Shown here: positions 1 through 7,319 of the stretch, piece by piece
Numbering within the stretch: the stretch's first letter is position 1
Layout: each line of letters starts with the position of its first letter
From: Vibrio injensis
Lineage (GTDB): Bacteria > Pseudomonadota > Gammaproteobacteria > Enterobacterales > Vibrionaceae
Assembly (NCBI RefSeq): GCF_001895205.1
Contig: NZ_BDJF01000016.1
Coordinates: forward strand, 124,001-188,000
DNA length: 64,000 bases
Reading direction: 5' to 3'
Notes under the pieces: generated by a model
The model's database searches: none
What the model was told of the DNA's origin: nothing
The model's input: only the letters and a program-made list of their open reading frames with translations
Made by a program: the position numbers and the translations under genes

Positions 1-1
1 A

Positions 2-244
2 TCTCAAGCAAGTGCGAGTGGTCACGCGTCGGGGGCCGTGGATGGGGGCAGTAACGGTAACGCTCTGTCGATAGCCGAAGCGATCATGCAGCTTGATCCA
101 AGCAACGAAGCGCACTTTACAAAGTCAGGCAAGCCAGAGCTTAAAGCGCTGTCTACCATTCTTGGTCGTAACGTGACTGGTGCAGAGCGAGATGATGCTT
201 GGAGCGCAATGCAAGAAGCGACTGACGCGGCAAGCGGAGAGTAA
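2..244 (+). CDS. HI1506-like Mu-type phage protein, 5' end missing
   Basis: The frame is open to the window edge, so the protein is cut at its N-terminus; 80 residues and the stop are visible. A Ser/Ala/Gly-rich linker is followed by a compact motif LDPSNEAHFTKSGKPELKAL and a GRNVTGAERDDAW segment. The LDP...T..GKP pattern is typical of Mu-like HI1506/FluMu-type proteins and also occurs in other phage proteins, where it sits between the major head protein and DUF1320. It ends 2 bp before the next gene, consistent with one late operon. Exact role is unknown; it is probably a head or head-completion accessory. The GTG at 38 is unlikely to be the real start because coding sequence continues upstream. 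Confidence 0.6.
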   Translation, partial: SQASASGHASGAVDGGSNGNALSIAEAIMQLDPSNEAHFTKSGKPELKALSTILGRNVTGAERDDAWSAMQEATDAASGE

Positions 245-246
245 CG

Positions 247-675
247 ATGTACTGCACTGCTGAAGATATGATTAAGCGTTTTGAACATGATGAGATTGTG
301 AAGCTCACAGACAAAGACGGCACCGCTGGTGAGATTGTTGTGCCAGTGCTTGAACAGGCGATCAGTGATGCGACAGCAACCGTCAACGGCTATTTGTCGG
401 GTGTTATCCGTTTGCCGCTGTTGAGTGTGCCTGAAAACCTGAATCGCATCTCAGCAGATATCGCTCGTTACTACTTGTATGACGACGTGCTCGATGACGC
501 TCACCAAGCAGCGCGTCGTTATAAAGAGTCTATTGATTATCTAAAGCTTATCGCTGCTGGAAAAATTCGTTTAGACATGCCCGCCGAAGCTGCCAATGCA
601 AGCGCCACTAATCTGGCTGAGTTTTACAGTGCTGGCAGCGTGTTTGCGCGAGATAAGTCGAAGGGATTTTTATGA
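247..675 (+). CDS. DUF1320 family phage protein (Mu gp36-like)
   Basis: 142 residues, the usual length of DUF1320 proteins. The N-terminus YCTAEDMIKRF, a central EQAISDATATVNGYL helix and RISADIARYYLYDD are the hallmarks of this family, which includes Mu gp36 and behaves as a head-tail connector or completion protein. ATG at 247 follows the preceding stop by 2 bp and overlaps the next gene by 4 bp (ATGA), so the genes are translationally coupled. The function in virion assembly comes from the family, not from direct evidence here. Confidence 0.85.
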   Translation: MYCTAEDMIKRFEHDEIVKLTDKDGTAGEIVVPVLEQAISDATATVNGYLSGVIRLPLLSVPENLNRISADIARYYLYDDVLDDAHQAARRYKESIDYLKLIAAGKIRLDMPAEAANASATNLAEFYSAGSVFARDKSKGFL

Positions 676-1109
676 TTGACATTAACAATGTTATTCAAAG
701 GCTTAAGGCTGGCTCTCCTGCAGAGCCGCTTTGGACTGACGTCAAAGCAATCTCTGATTTATCAACATTGGATGTCAATCGCAGTGGTTTACGCGGAGTA
801 ACGCTGTTTGTTGTTCAGCAAAGCGAGTCGGCATCTGCTGATGTGCGCGGGTCTGGACCTTATTTGCAGACGTTAACTGAAACGCTAGGCATTGTGATTG
901 TTGCAAAAGTCGTCAATAGCGATCAGTTCGATTTTAAACCAGTGCGACAGATGTTGCGTGAGCGTCTTTTTGGATGGTCACCCGATGATGACCACGAACC
1001 GTTTTGGCTGGGCAGTGGTCGCTTGATGAATGTTCAGCGCGGTCAAGTAACGTGGGTGGACAATTTTATTACTGAATACACAGAGGATCAGAATCGCTAT
1101 GGCTCGTAA
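672..1109 (+). CDS. DUF1834 family phage protein (Mu gp37-like)
   Basis: 145 residues matching the position and size of Mu gp37/DUF1834 proteins, which follow DUF1320 directly in Mu-like phages. Visible features are an N-terminal amphipathic helix, a central beta-rich part (GVTLFVVQQ, LGIVIVAK) and a C-terminal REQLFGW-like segment (RERLFGWSPDDDHEPFW) with an aromatic end, resembling a tail terminator fold. It starts inside the DUF1320 stop and overlaps the tail tube gene by 11 bp. Likely a tail terminator/head-tail joining protein; this role is inferred from family and order. Confidence 0.75.
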   Translation: MIDINNVIQRLKAGSPAEPLWTDVKAISDLSTLDVNRSGLRGVTLFVVQQSESASADVRGSGPYLQTLTETLGIVIVAKVVNSDQFDFKPVRQMLRERLFGWSPDDDHEPFWLGSGRLMNVQRGQVTWVDNFITEYTEDQNRYGS

Positions 1110-2025
1110 AGCTCGAAAAAAAGTGATCGCTTATGCCACCGAAACGGTTTACGGGCAAGATGCGATCCAATCTGGAACGCCTAAGTATTTGTTAGGGCGT
1201 GAATTCTCAATCACCCCAATGGCGGGCGAATCTACCGCTTTGGATTATGACGACGGCTTGCTTGGCCGTTCAGGTGAAATTGTCACTGAGCTGTATGTCA
1301 CTGTGGAATTTACTGTGGACTTTGCTAGCGGCGGCGCGGCGACCACGCCTGCCCCATGGGGTGATTTGATGGCGGCATGCTTGCGAAAAGTTGTTTCGCA
1401 TACTGTTGATCCCGATGGAGCGGATGAAACCGTCTATCAAATCGATGATGAAAGTACGGGATCATTGACGTTCTATTACTATCAGTCGGGCGTATTGCAT
1501 CGTGTCGTTGGCGCGCGCGGTTCGCTCTCTTTAAGTGCTGCGGCAAAAAACTTCGGCGGCATTAAATTTACTTTCACTGGCTTGCACTCACTGGTCAACA
1601 GTGCCGCGCTACCCGCTGCGGATTTTACGCCGTGGCAAACGCCGCTGAAAATCGGTGTTGAAAACTCGGCATTTACCATTGATGGCGCGGCAGTGAAGAT
1701 GATTAGCCTTGAATACGACCAAGCCAATACCGTGGTTTATCAAGAGTATGTCGGTCATGAAGAAGTATTAATCACCGACTTTGCCCCCACCGGAACGCTA
1801 GTGATTGAAGCCCCGACACTGGCTGAACTTGATGTGTTCGCTTTGGCGAAAAACGCCAGTGAGCATGCGGTTGTATTCACAAACGGCCCGGTTGGCGATC
1901 AGGTCGAGTGGTCATCAAGTCGGGTGCAGTTTGGTCGCCCAACTTATGCAGATCAAGACGGCACGCAGACGTATAGCATCCCCATTATGCCACTTGGCAA
2001 TAGCGATAAATTCGCCACTCGTTAA
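1099..2025 (+). CDS. Phage tail tube (major tail) protein
   Basis: 308 residues. Starts with a basic ARKARKKVIAYATETVYGQD segment, then beta-rich repeats containing LLGRSGEIVTELYVTVEFTVDFAS and a C-terminal QTYSIPIMPLGN segment. This pattern (R/K-rich start, alternating short strands, elaborate central domain) is that of tail tube proteins of transposable siphophages such as D3112 and B3, and the gene sits exactly where the tube gene is expected, just upstream of the chaperone pair. About 65 bp of non-coding sequence with an inverted GCGCCTTAAGGCGC motif follows, probably a partial terminator or processing site that separates the abundant tube protein from downstream genes. No sheath gene precedes it. 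Confidence 0.75.
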   Translation: MARKARKKVIAYATETVYGQDAIQSGTPKYLLGREFSITPMAGESTALDYDDGLLGRSGEIVTELYVTVEFTVDFASGGAATTPAPWGDLMAACLRKVVSHTVDPDGADETVYQIDDESTGSLTFYYYQSGVLHRVVGARGSLSLSAAAKNFGGIKFTFTGLHSLVNSAALPAADFTPWQTPLKIGVENSAFTIDGAAVKMISLEYDQANTVVYQEYVGHEEVLITDFAPTGTLVIEAPTLAELDVFALAKNASEHAVVFTNGPVGDQVEWSSSRVQFGRPTYADQDGTQTYSIPIMPLGNSDKFATR

Positions 2026-2027
2026 GT

Positions 2028-2052
2028 TATTGAATGCGCCTTAAGGCGCGTT
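2028..2052 (+). terminator. Short inverted repeat after the tail tube gene
   Basis: The palindrome TGCGCCTTAAGGCGC lies 8 bp past the tail tube stop, with no long T run. It may attenuate transcription or protect the tube mRNA end; this is inference from position. Confidence 0.35.
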
Positions 2053-2090
2053 CAAACCCTATTTAAAGCCCGTTTATGGAGAAATAAATC

Positions 2091-2417
2091 ATGTTCGTTT
2101 TGCAAAAAGAGCGGTTAGTAAAAGCGTGGCCTGCGGTTGTTCGGTTGCCAGTGGATGGTGGCGAAGTGATTGAAGAGAAAATCACTTTAGATATGGCCAT
2201 CCTTGATGGAGATGGCAGTTATAAACTGCTCAGTGGTCATGAAGAGACGTTTAAGAGCGTGATTAAGGGCTGGTCTGGCATTGGTGGCTCAGATGGTGCT
2301 CCGCTGCCATTCAATAGCGAGAACTTAAGTTTGCTGATCAAGGATCAATATTTTGTTGCTGCGGCTATTCGCGCTTATCAACAAGCGGCGGGTGGTCAGG
2401 CTGCTGAAAAAAACTAA
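2091..2417 (+). CDS. Phage tail assembly chaperone, upstream frame (lambda gpG-like)
   Basis: 108 residues, preceded by a good ribosome site (GGAGA, 9 bp before ATG). The N-terminus is beta-rich (KAWPAVVRLPVDGGEV) and the C-terminus helical (EDLSLLIKDQYF-like, then AIRAYQQAAGGQ). It lies between tail tube and tape measure, the fixed position of the G/GT-type tail assembly chaperone. The last codons are GAA AAA AAC TAA and contain the heptamer A_AAA_AAC in the correct phase for -1 slippage; the next reading frame is the -1 frame and is open through the site. So this gene probably makes a short form and, after frameshifting, a long form of about 220 residues. Confidence 0.75.
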   Translation: MFVLQKERLVKAWPAVVRLPVDGGEVIEEKITLDMAILDGDGSYKLLSGHEETFKSVIKGWSGIGGSDGAPLPFNSENLSLLIKDQYFVAAAIRAYQQAAGGQAAEKN

Positions 2418-2451
2418 CAGATGCGGTGTTGGCGTTTTTAAGCCACTCCGC
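2408..2451 (+). promoter_or_regulatory. Programmed -1 ribosomal frameshift signal in the tail chaperone gene
   Basis: Three elements are in canonical arrangement. The slippery heptamer A_AAA_AAC is at 2408-2414 in the zero frame, directly before the stop TAA at 2415. An 8-nt spacer (2415-2422) follows. A stem-loop then forms from GCGGTGTTGGC (2423-2433) and GCCACTCCGC (2442-2451), about nine pairs with an 8-nt loop. In the -1 frame there is no stop from 2408 to 2750. The same layout drives lambda G-GT synthesis. Frameshift efficiency is not known. Confidence 0.8.
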
Positions 2452-2752
2452 CCCTACTCAGCATGACAATGATGAATGGCAAGCAGAGAAAGCTTTGTGG
2501 GGTATTGAGAGTCTAGAAGATGAAAAGCCAGAGCAGATTGAGTTGTGGGAAGAAAACCTTTCTGTTGTCGAGTGGTGGCTCTCTATCCCTAGTTTTTTGA
2601 AGTGGAATTTTAATAAGTGCGTCGGAATGGACGTGATAGCGGTAAAAGCTGATGCAGAGATGGCTCAGCGAGACATTGATCCTGATGATTATCACAAGTT
2701 GAAAGTCATCGCTCGAACCGTAACCGAGGAGTTAAATCGACGTGAGCAATAA
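2414..2752 (+). CDS. Tail assembly chaperone, downstream frame (GT-like extension, expressed by frameshift)
   Basis: The -1 frame from 2414 to 2752 encodes about 112 residues beginning LTDAVLAFLS, acidic and tryptophan-rich (DEWQAEKALWGIE, EWWLSIPSFLKWN), like T-type extensions of tail chaperones (DUF1799-like) that recruit the tape measure. The first possible independent start is a GTG at 2426, buried in the stem of the frameshift hairpin and with no ribosome site, so a -1 fusion with the upstream gene is the better explanation. The end overlaps the tape measure start by 11 bp. The 2414 coordinate marks the first codon decoded after slippage, not a start codon. Confidence 0.7.
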   Translation, partial: LTDAVLAFLSHSAPTQHDNDEWQAEKALWGIESLEDEKPEQIELWEENLSVVEWWLSIPSFLKWNFNKCVGMDVIAVKADAEMAQRDIDPDDYHKLKVIARTVTEELNRREQ

Positions 2753-5669
2753 TGAGTTAAAGCTAACGCTACGATTTGACGCTGATAACAAGGCGTTTGT
2801 CGGCAGTGTTAAAGCGTCTGATGAGGCGGTTCGTCACTTCTCTACTCGTGCCGATCAATCCAGCGCGTCGGTTAATAAGCTCAGTAAAGAAACCACGGCT
2901 GCAACCAGCGAGTTTGCTGGGCTAAATAGCACTCTGAAAGGATTGGCAGGTGGTTTTGCTGCATTGCTCGGTGCTGGAGCGATGAAGAGCATGTTTACTC
3001 AACAAGCTCTGCTTATCGACCAGACAGCAAAGCATGCAGATAAAATTGGCATTACCACTGAAGCATTAACACAGTTGCGTTACGCCTCTGAATTGACGGG
3101 GGTTGGTTCAAGTAACTTAGATACCGCACTGCAACGTATGACGCGCAGATTAGCTGGCTCTGATGCGAATACAGGTCTGTCTTCTGAAGTAAAAGAGCTG
3201 GGACTAGACTTAAAAACCCTTCAGGCGATGTCGCCTGATGAGCAGCTTGCTGCAATTGCAGATGGCTTTAAGAACGTCGAAAGTCAAGCGACAAGAGTGA
3301 AGTTAGCGTTCCGTTTCTTCGACACAGAAGGTGTTGGCATGGTTAACATGCTCGCCAATGGTTCGGCAGGCTTGCGTGAGATGCAAGCGGAAGCTGATCG
3401 TGTTGGCGTAACGCTAAACCGAATTGATGCCGCCAAGATAGAAGCCGCTAATGACGCGATTTTTCGGGCGTCTGAAGTCGCTCGCGCGTTAAAGCAAAGC
3501 TTGGTGGTTGAGGCCGCTCCATCCGTCGAAAAGCTGGCTGATTTGATGTTAGTGCTTAATGATAACGGGCAGTTAGTTGCTGATGTAATCGGTGTGACAT
3601 TGGTTATGGCGGCAGCTCGTGCAGCGGCCTCGGTTGTCAACTTAACTAACGCGAAAGTCAGCGCTGTTTTAGTTGAACGTCAAAAACTTCAAGCGACGGT
3701 AGCCAGCACGAAAGCAGAGTTAGCGGCAGTGCAAGCTGAAATCGCAAGAATAGAAGCAATGAGAGCCTCTAATGCACAGGGGTTAATTAGCGCTCGTCAA
3801 TCTGAAGCGCATGCAGCCTTGCGTGTTAGAGAGAAAGCATTAATTGATTCGCTAACGGCTTCTCAGGCCCGCTTAAATGTAGTGGCAAGAGCGGGTTCGG
3901 CTGTAATGGCTACTCTCGGTGGCCCCGCAGGTATAGTGATGCTTGCTGCTGGAGCTATTGGGTATTTTGCAACGCGAACAAAGACTGCTAAAGAATCTAC
4001 GGATCTTCTTTCAGAGTCTGTCGAAAAGTTAGGCAATAAAACGCTTGAGCTTAGACGAATTCAAATAGCAGAGGAGTTGTTCAACTTTGACTCTGTAGAG
4101 AGTGACTTCAGAAGAGCAGAAAAACGAATTGATGATTTGCGAAAGCTTATCGATAGACCTATTGGCTCTACGGGTGGTTTTAGTAGCGTTTTTGGTATGA
4201 GCGATGAGGCGCTCGCAAAGGAAAATGAGCGAACCGAAGCTTATAAAAGAGAGTTGGCTGAACTTAATGCGTTTATTGAACAGCAGCAAGAAAGGCGTGA
4301 AGCATTATTAAAACGCCAGACTGAAATTCAAAATGCGTTAGAGAATGCTAGGTCGGAAAACACTGGCCCAGCGGCGCTGGTTAATGAAGAAGCCGTTAAA
4401 TCTGGCGAAAAAATGCTGGCAATGCTGTCTCGTCAAGTGGCTCTGTATGGACAGACTTCCGAAGTTGCTAAGGTTCGTTACGAACTTGAGCATGGCGAGC
4501 TAAAAGGCATTAATGATGAGCTAAAAACCCAACTGCTTTTGCAAGCTCAGTTGCTTGACTCAAAGCGTCCACAGGATTCGGCGGTCACCGACTTCTTTGC
4601 TGAAACTGATGAAATGGAAAGCGCTTGGCTTAAGCGTCTTGCCATGAACGCGGCGATGGAAAATCGCGCTATCGTCGAGCAGAACTACGCACACAATGAT
4701 CGCTTATCAAACCTTCGTGAAATGTATGATCGCGCAGTAGAGGCAGCGCGTGGCAATAAAGAGCAGCTTGCTGCGATAGAGGCTGAATATCGCTATCAAC
4801 AAGAAATTGCTGAGGCTGAGCATCAACACCGTTTGAACGAAATTGAGGCAGAGCTTCGCAAGCAGCGTGAAGAAGCTAATAAGGGCTATTGGCAGCGTTA
4901 TTTAGAAAGCGCTAAGTCAAACTTGGAAAACTTTGACAGCTTATCTAAGGCAACGATTGATTCGTTTTCGTCGGGAATGGGCAATGCGTTTGAGTCGATG
5001 ATTTTTGATGCAGATAACCTCGGCGATGCGATGTTTAACTTAACCGAAAATATGAGTCGAGCAGTGATTAATGCGCTTGGCCGCATGGCTGCGGAGTGGT
5101 TGGCCTATCAAGTCGTCCAGCTTTTGGTTGGTAAAACGATGGCTCAGCAACAAGCGCAAATGGCTGGGATAAACGCTTACACTTCTACCGCTGCTGTACC
5201 TGTTGTTGGTCCTGCGCTTGCTCCTGGTGCAATGGCGGCGGCATTGGCAACCACAATGCCTGTGGCTTCATCTATTGGTGCAATGGGCATTGCAGGTATG
5301 GCTCACGATGGCATTGGCCGAGTCCCCAAAGCTAACGAAGGTACGTGGTTGCTCAAAAGAGACGAAATGGTCATGAACCCTGAGCAAACCGATAACTTTT
5401 ATTGGATGCTCGATGTGATGCGTCAAATGAAAACCATGTTTTCTGCTATGAGTGCTGGCAGTGCTAGTCAGTCTCAATCGTCTGGTGTTGTCGTGAATAT
5501 TCACACGCCGTCTGGGGTTGCGGCTCGACAAGAAAGTAGCACCACTCCTGATGGCCTTCCCCAACTGGATATTTTTATTGAAGAAGCGAAAAACGCAACG
5601 CTGAACGCATTGTATGACGATGCTGACAACGGCGGGCCTATTTCAACACGCATTCGTATAGGTGCCTAA
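2742..5669 (+). CDS. Phage tail tape measure protein
   Basis: 975 residues, the largest helical protein of the tail module; length sets tail length in siphophages. The N-terminus is a beta segment (ELKLTLRFDADNKAFVGSVK) typical of tape measures, followed by a hydrophobic stretch near residue 70 (LAGGFAALLGAGAMK). A long coiled coil rich in Ala, Lys and Glu covers about 310-350 and another about 480-520; a membrane-like segment AGIVMLAAGAIGYFA lies near 400. The C-terminal third holds hydrophobic Ala/Gly/Met-rich segments near 800-840. It overlaps the chaperone extension and, by TAATG, the following gene. The start ATG is at 2742 (GTG-AGC-AAT alternative reading encodes the same region). Confidence 0.9.
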   Translation: MSNNELKLTLRFDADNKAFVGSVKASDEAVRHFSTRADQSSASVNKLSKETTAATSEFAGLNSTLKGLAGGFAALLGAGAMKSMFTQQALLIDQTAKHADKIGITTEALTQLRYASELTGVGSSNLDTALQRMTRRLAGSDANTGLSSEVKELGLDLKTLQAMSPDEQLAAIADGFKNVESQATRVKLAFRFFDTEGVGMVNMLANGSAGLREMQAEADRVGVTLNRIDAAKIEAANDAIFRASEVARALKQSLVVEAAPSVEKLADLMLVLNDNGQLVADVIGVTLVMAAARAAASVVNLTNAKVSAVLVERQKLQATVASTKAELAAVQAEIARIEAMRASNAQGLISARQSEAHAALRVREKALIDSLTASQARLNVVARAGSAVMATLGGPAGIVMLAAGAIGYFATRTKTAKESTDLLSESVEKLGNKTLELRRIQIAEELFNFDSVESDFRRAEKRIDDLRKLIDRPIGSTGGFSSVFGMSDEALAKENERTEAYKRELAELNAFIEQQQERREALLKRQTEIQNALENARSENTGPAALVNEEAVKSGEKMLAMLSRQVALYGQTSEVAKVRYELEHGELKGINDELKTQLLLQAQLLDSKRPQDSAVTDFFAETDEMESAWLKRLAMNAAMENRAIVEQNYAHNDRLSNLREMYDRAVEAARGNKEQLAAIEAEYRYQQEIAEAEHQHRLNEIEAELRKQREEANKGYWQRYLESAKSNLENFDSLSKATIDSFSSGMGNAFESMIFDADNLGDAMFNLTENMSRAVINALGRMAAEWLAYQVVQLLVGKTMAQQQAQMAGINAYTSTAAVPVVGPALAPGAMAAALATTMPVASSIGAMGIAGMAHDGIGRVPKANEGTWLLKRDEMVMNPEQTDNFYWMLDVMRQMKTMFSAMSAGSASQSQSSGVVVNIHTPSGVAARQESSTTPDGLPQLDIFIEEAKNATLNALYDDADNGGPISTRIRIGA

Positions 5670-6277
5670 TGAGTATCCCATTATTGACAACAAAGCTGCG
5701 CCCTGTGCTTTCCGATTTCAAACTAAAAAGAACCGAGCGCATTAATACCAGCAAATTTACTGAAGCATCGCAGTCTATCTCCAGCCCGACTGGACTTTGG
5801 ACGGTATCGTTACAATTTCAGAACATTCGCCGCGCTGACGCTCAAGAGCTGATCGCTTTTTTATGGTCGCTGCGCGGTACTTATGGGCAGTTTCGTTTGT
5901 TTGACTGGTCTGCTCCGAGCGCTAATGGCGCTGGCGGCTCTTACCCTATTACTCAGTTGTCCAGCGCTTTGCCCGGCATGGTCAAGCTGATAAGCGCTCA
6001 GGCATCAACAAAGTTGGCTAGTGCGGGTGATTACGTTGAGATTAATGGCGAATTGAAAGGGCTGCTTGCTGATGTGGTGACGGACACCTCTGGTATTGCC
6101 ACTGTCATTTTTGAGCCGTTCCTGCGCGCACCGGCTAACGCCGCAACGACGATTAATTTTAATCAGCCGACGGGCATTTTTCGCTTAGCGCCGGGTTATG
6201 AAGTACCTCGGCCAACGTCACGCAAGCTTGTCATGACTGACCTTACTATTTCTTGCGTTGAGTACGTAACGGCTTAA
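5669..6277 (+). CDS. Phage tail-tip protein (distal-tail-like), D3112/B3 type
   Basis: 202 residues, directly after the tape measure with a TAATG stop/start overlap. The sequence is beta-rich with FRLFDWSAPSANG and PGYEVPRPTSRKLVMTDLTISCVEYV, a two-domain pattern found in the first protein after the tape measure of transposable siphophages, where the distal tail protein is expected. The C-terminal EVPRPTSRKLVMTDLTIS part is the most family-like. Function as baseplate hub or distal tail ring is inferred from gene order; no enzymatic motif is seen. Confidence 0.6.
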   Translation: MSIPLLTTKLRPVLSDFKLKRTERINTSKFTEASQSISSPTGLWTVSLQFQNIRRADAQELIAFLWSLRGTYGQFRLFDWSAPSANGAGGSYPITQLSSALPGMVKLISAQASTKLASAGDYVEINGELKGLLADVVTDTSGIATVIFEPFLRAPANAATTINFNQPTGIFRLAPGYEVPRPTSRKLVMTDLTISCVEYVTA

Positions 6278-6287
6278 GGAGCGAGTG

Positions 6288-6881
6288 ATGGATTTTTTCT
6301 CACCTGAAATGATGGATGCGTTATCGGCTCCCAATGTCCGAGTGATATACGCAGTACGGTTGGACTGGCCGAATGAGATTGTACGCTTGCATACCGAAAT
6401 CGGCGTGTTTACTCACTTTCCGTTTGATGCGGGCTCGGCGTACTACGGCTTGGGCGGTTTGGCATCAGTCGGTGATGTGACTTATGGCGATGGCGATGAA
6501 ACTTCGCCGTCCATCACGTTAGAGCTGTCAACTAAGGATGATGCGGTTCGATCACAAATGTTGGCTGGCGGCTACCAAGGCCGAACGGGTGAGCTGTTTA
6601 TGCTCGTGCTCGATGAGCAAGGTGCAGTGACTGCGTGGGCGTTGCTGTTTGATGGCGTGATGGATAGCGCAACCATTAAACAAGGTGAAAACAACGTGAT
6701 CCAATTGCCACTCACAGCTCCTGATGATGCGCTTGAAAAAGGCTTAAATTGGCGCTGTACCGATGAGAGCCACAAGGCCCAATTTTCAACGGATAATTTT
6801 TATAAGTACATCAAGCACATGGAAAATTTTGTCATGTATTGGGGCAGCAAGAAAGACGGTATTCCGCTGAGGAAGTTTTAA
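6288..6881 (+). CDS. Phage tail-tip protein, DUF2163-like
   Basis: 197 residues from the ATG at 6288, chosen because GGAG at 6278-6281 is well spaced; a GTG three bases earlier is possible. The N-terminal half contains IYAVRLDWPNEIVRLHTEIG and GDVTYGDGDETSPSITLELS, resembling the DUF2163/hub-adaptor proteins that sit third in this tail module. A single CTDESHK motif near the C-terminus matches the Cys-containing tail of the family. Likely part of the tail tip complex with the neighbours on both sides; role inferred from family and order. Confidence 0.6.
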   Translation: MDFFSPEMMDALSAPNVRVIYAVRLDWPNEIVRLHTEIGVFTHFPFDAGSAYYGLGGLASVGDVTYGDGDETSPSITLELSTKDDAVRSQMLAGGYQGRTGELFMLVLDEQGAVTAWALLFDGVMDSATIKQGENNVIQLPLTAPDDALEKGLNWRCTDESHKAQFSTDNFYKYIKHMENFVMYWGSKKDGIPLRKF

Positions 6882-7319
6882 ATGAATAAGCTCGAATTAT
6901 TAACTGATTTTTTGAATGAACATCGAGATAAGCCATTTGAGACGGGCCAGAACGACTGTGCCCTTTTTATTAGTGATTGGTTTCGCTTGCTGACTGGTAT
7001 TGATTTTTCTTGTGAGTTCCGTGGGTGCTATAGCTCAGATGCGGGTAGCGCAAAGCTTATTGCCGAAAAAGGCTATGGCGATCTATTTGGATTAGTGTCA
7101 ACAGTGCTCGATGAGCACGGCGTTCGTCTTGAAACGCCTAAGCTTGCTCAGCGCGGTGATATTGCATGGTGTAAACGCGGTGATGTGACGTTGTGTGGCA
7201 TCGTGGGTGGTGACGGTATTTATGCGTTGTCAACAGATGGTTTGGTTTGTGTTCCTTTACGCTTTGCGAGTGTTGCTTGGCGTGTAGAGCTTGGGGAGCG
7301 TTGTAGTGTCGTCTGCTAA
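6882..7319 (+). CDS. DUF6950/NlpC-P60-like tail-tip protein
   Basis: 145 residues, starting at ATG directly after the previous stop with GAGGAAG as ribosome site inside the upstream gene. NDCALFISDWF near residue 25 is the Cys nucleophile-like motif of the DUF6950 family (related to NlpC/P60 cell wall hydrolases), and LAQRGDIAW plus GIVGGDGIYALS occupy the places of the catalytic His and substrate loop. In siphophages such a protein precedes the J-like protein (lambda K position) and may cut peptidoglycan during entry. The His is not obvious, so catalysis is uncertain. Confidence 0.65.
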   Translation: MNKLELLTDFLNEHRDKPFETGQNDCALFISDWFRLLTGIDFSCEFRGCYSSDAGSAKLIAEKGYGDLFGLVSTVLDEHGVRLETPKLAQRGDIAWCKRGDVTLCGIVGGDGIYALSTDGLVCVPLRFASVAWRVELGERCSVVC

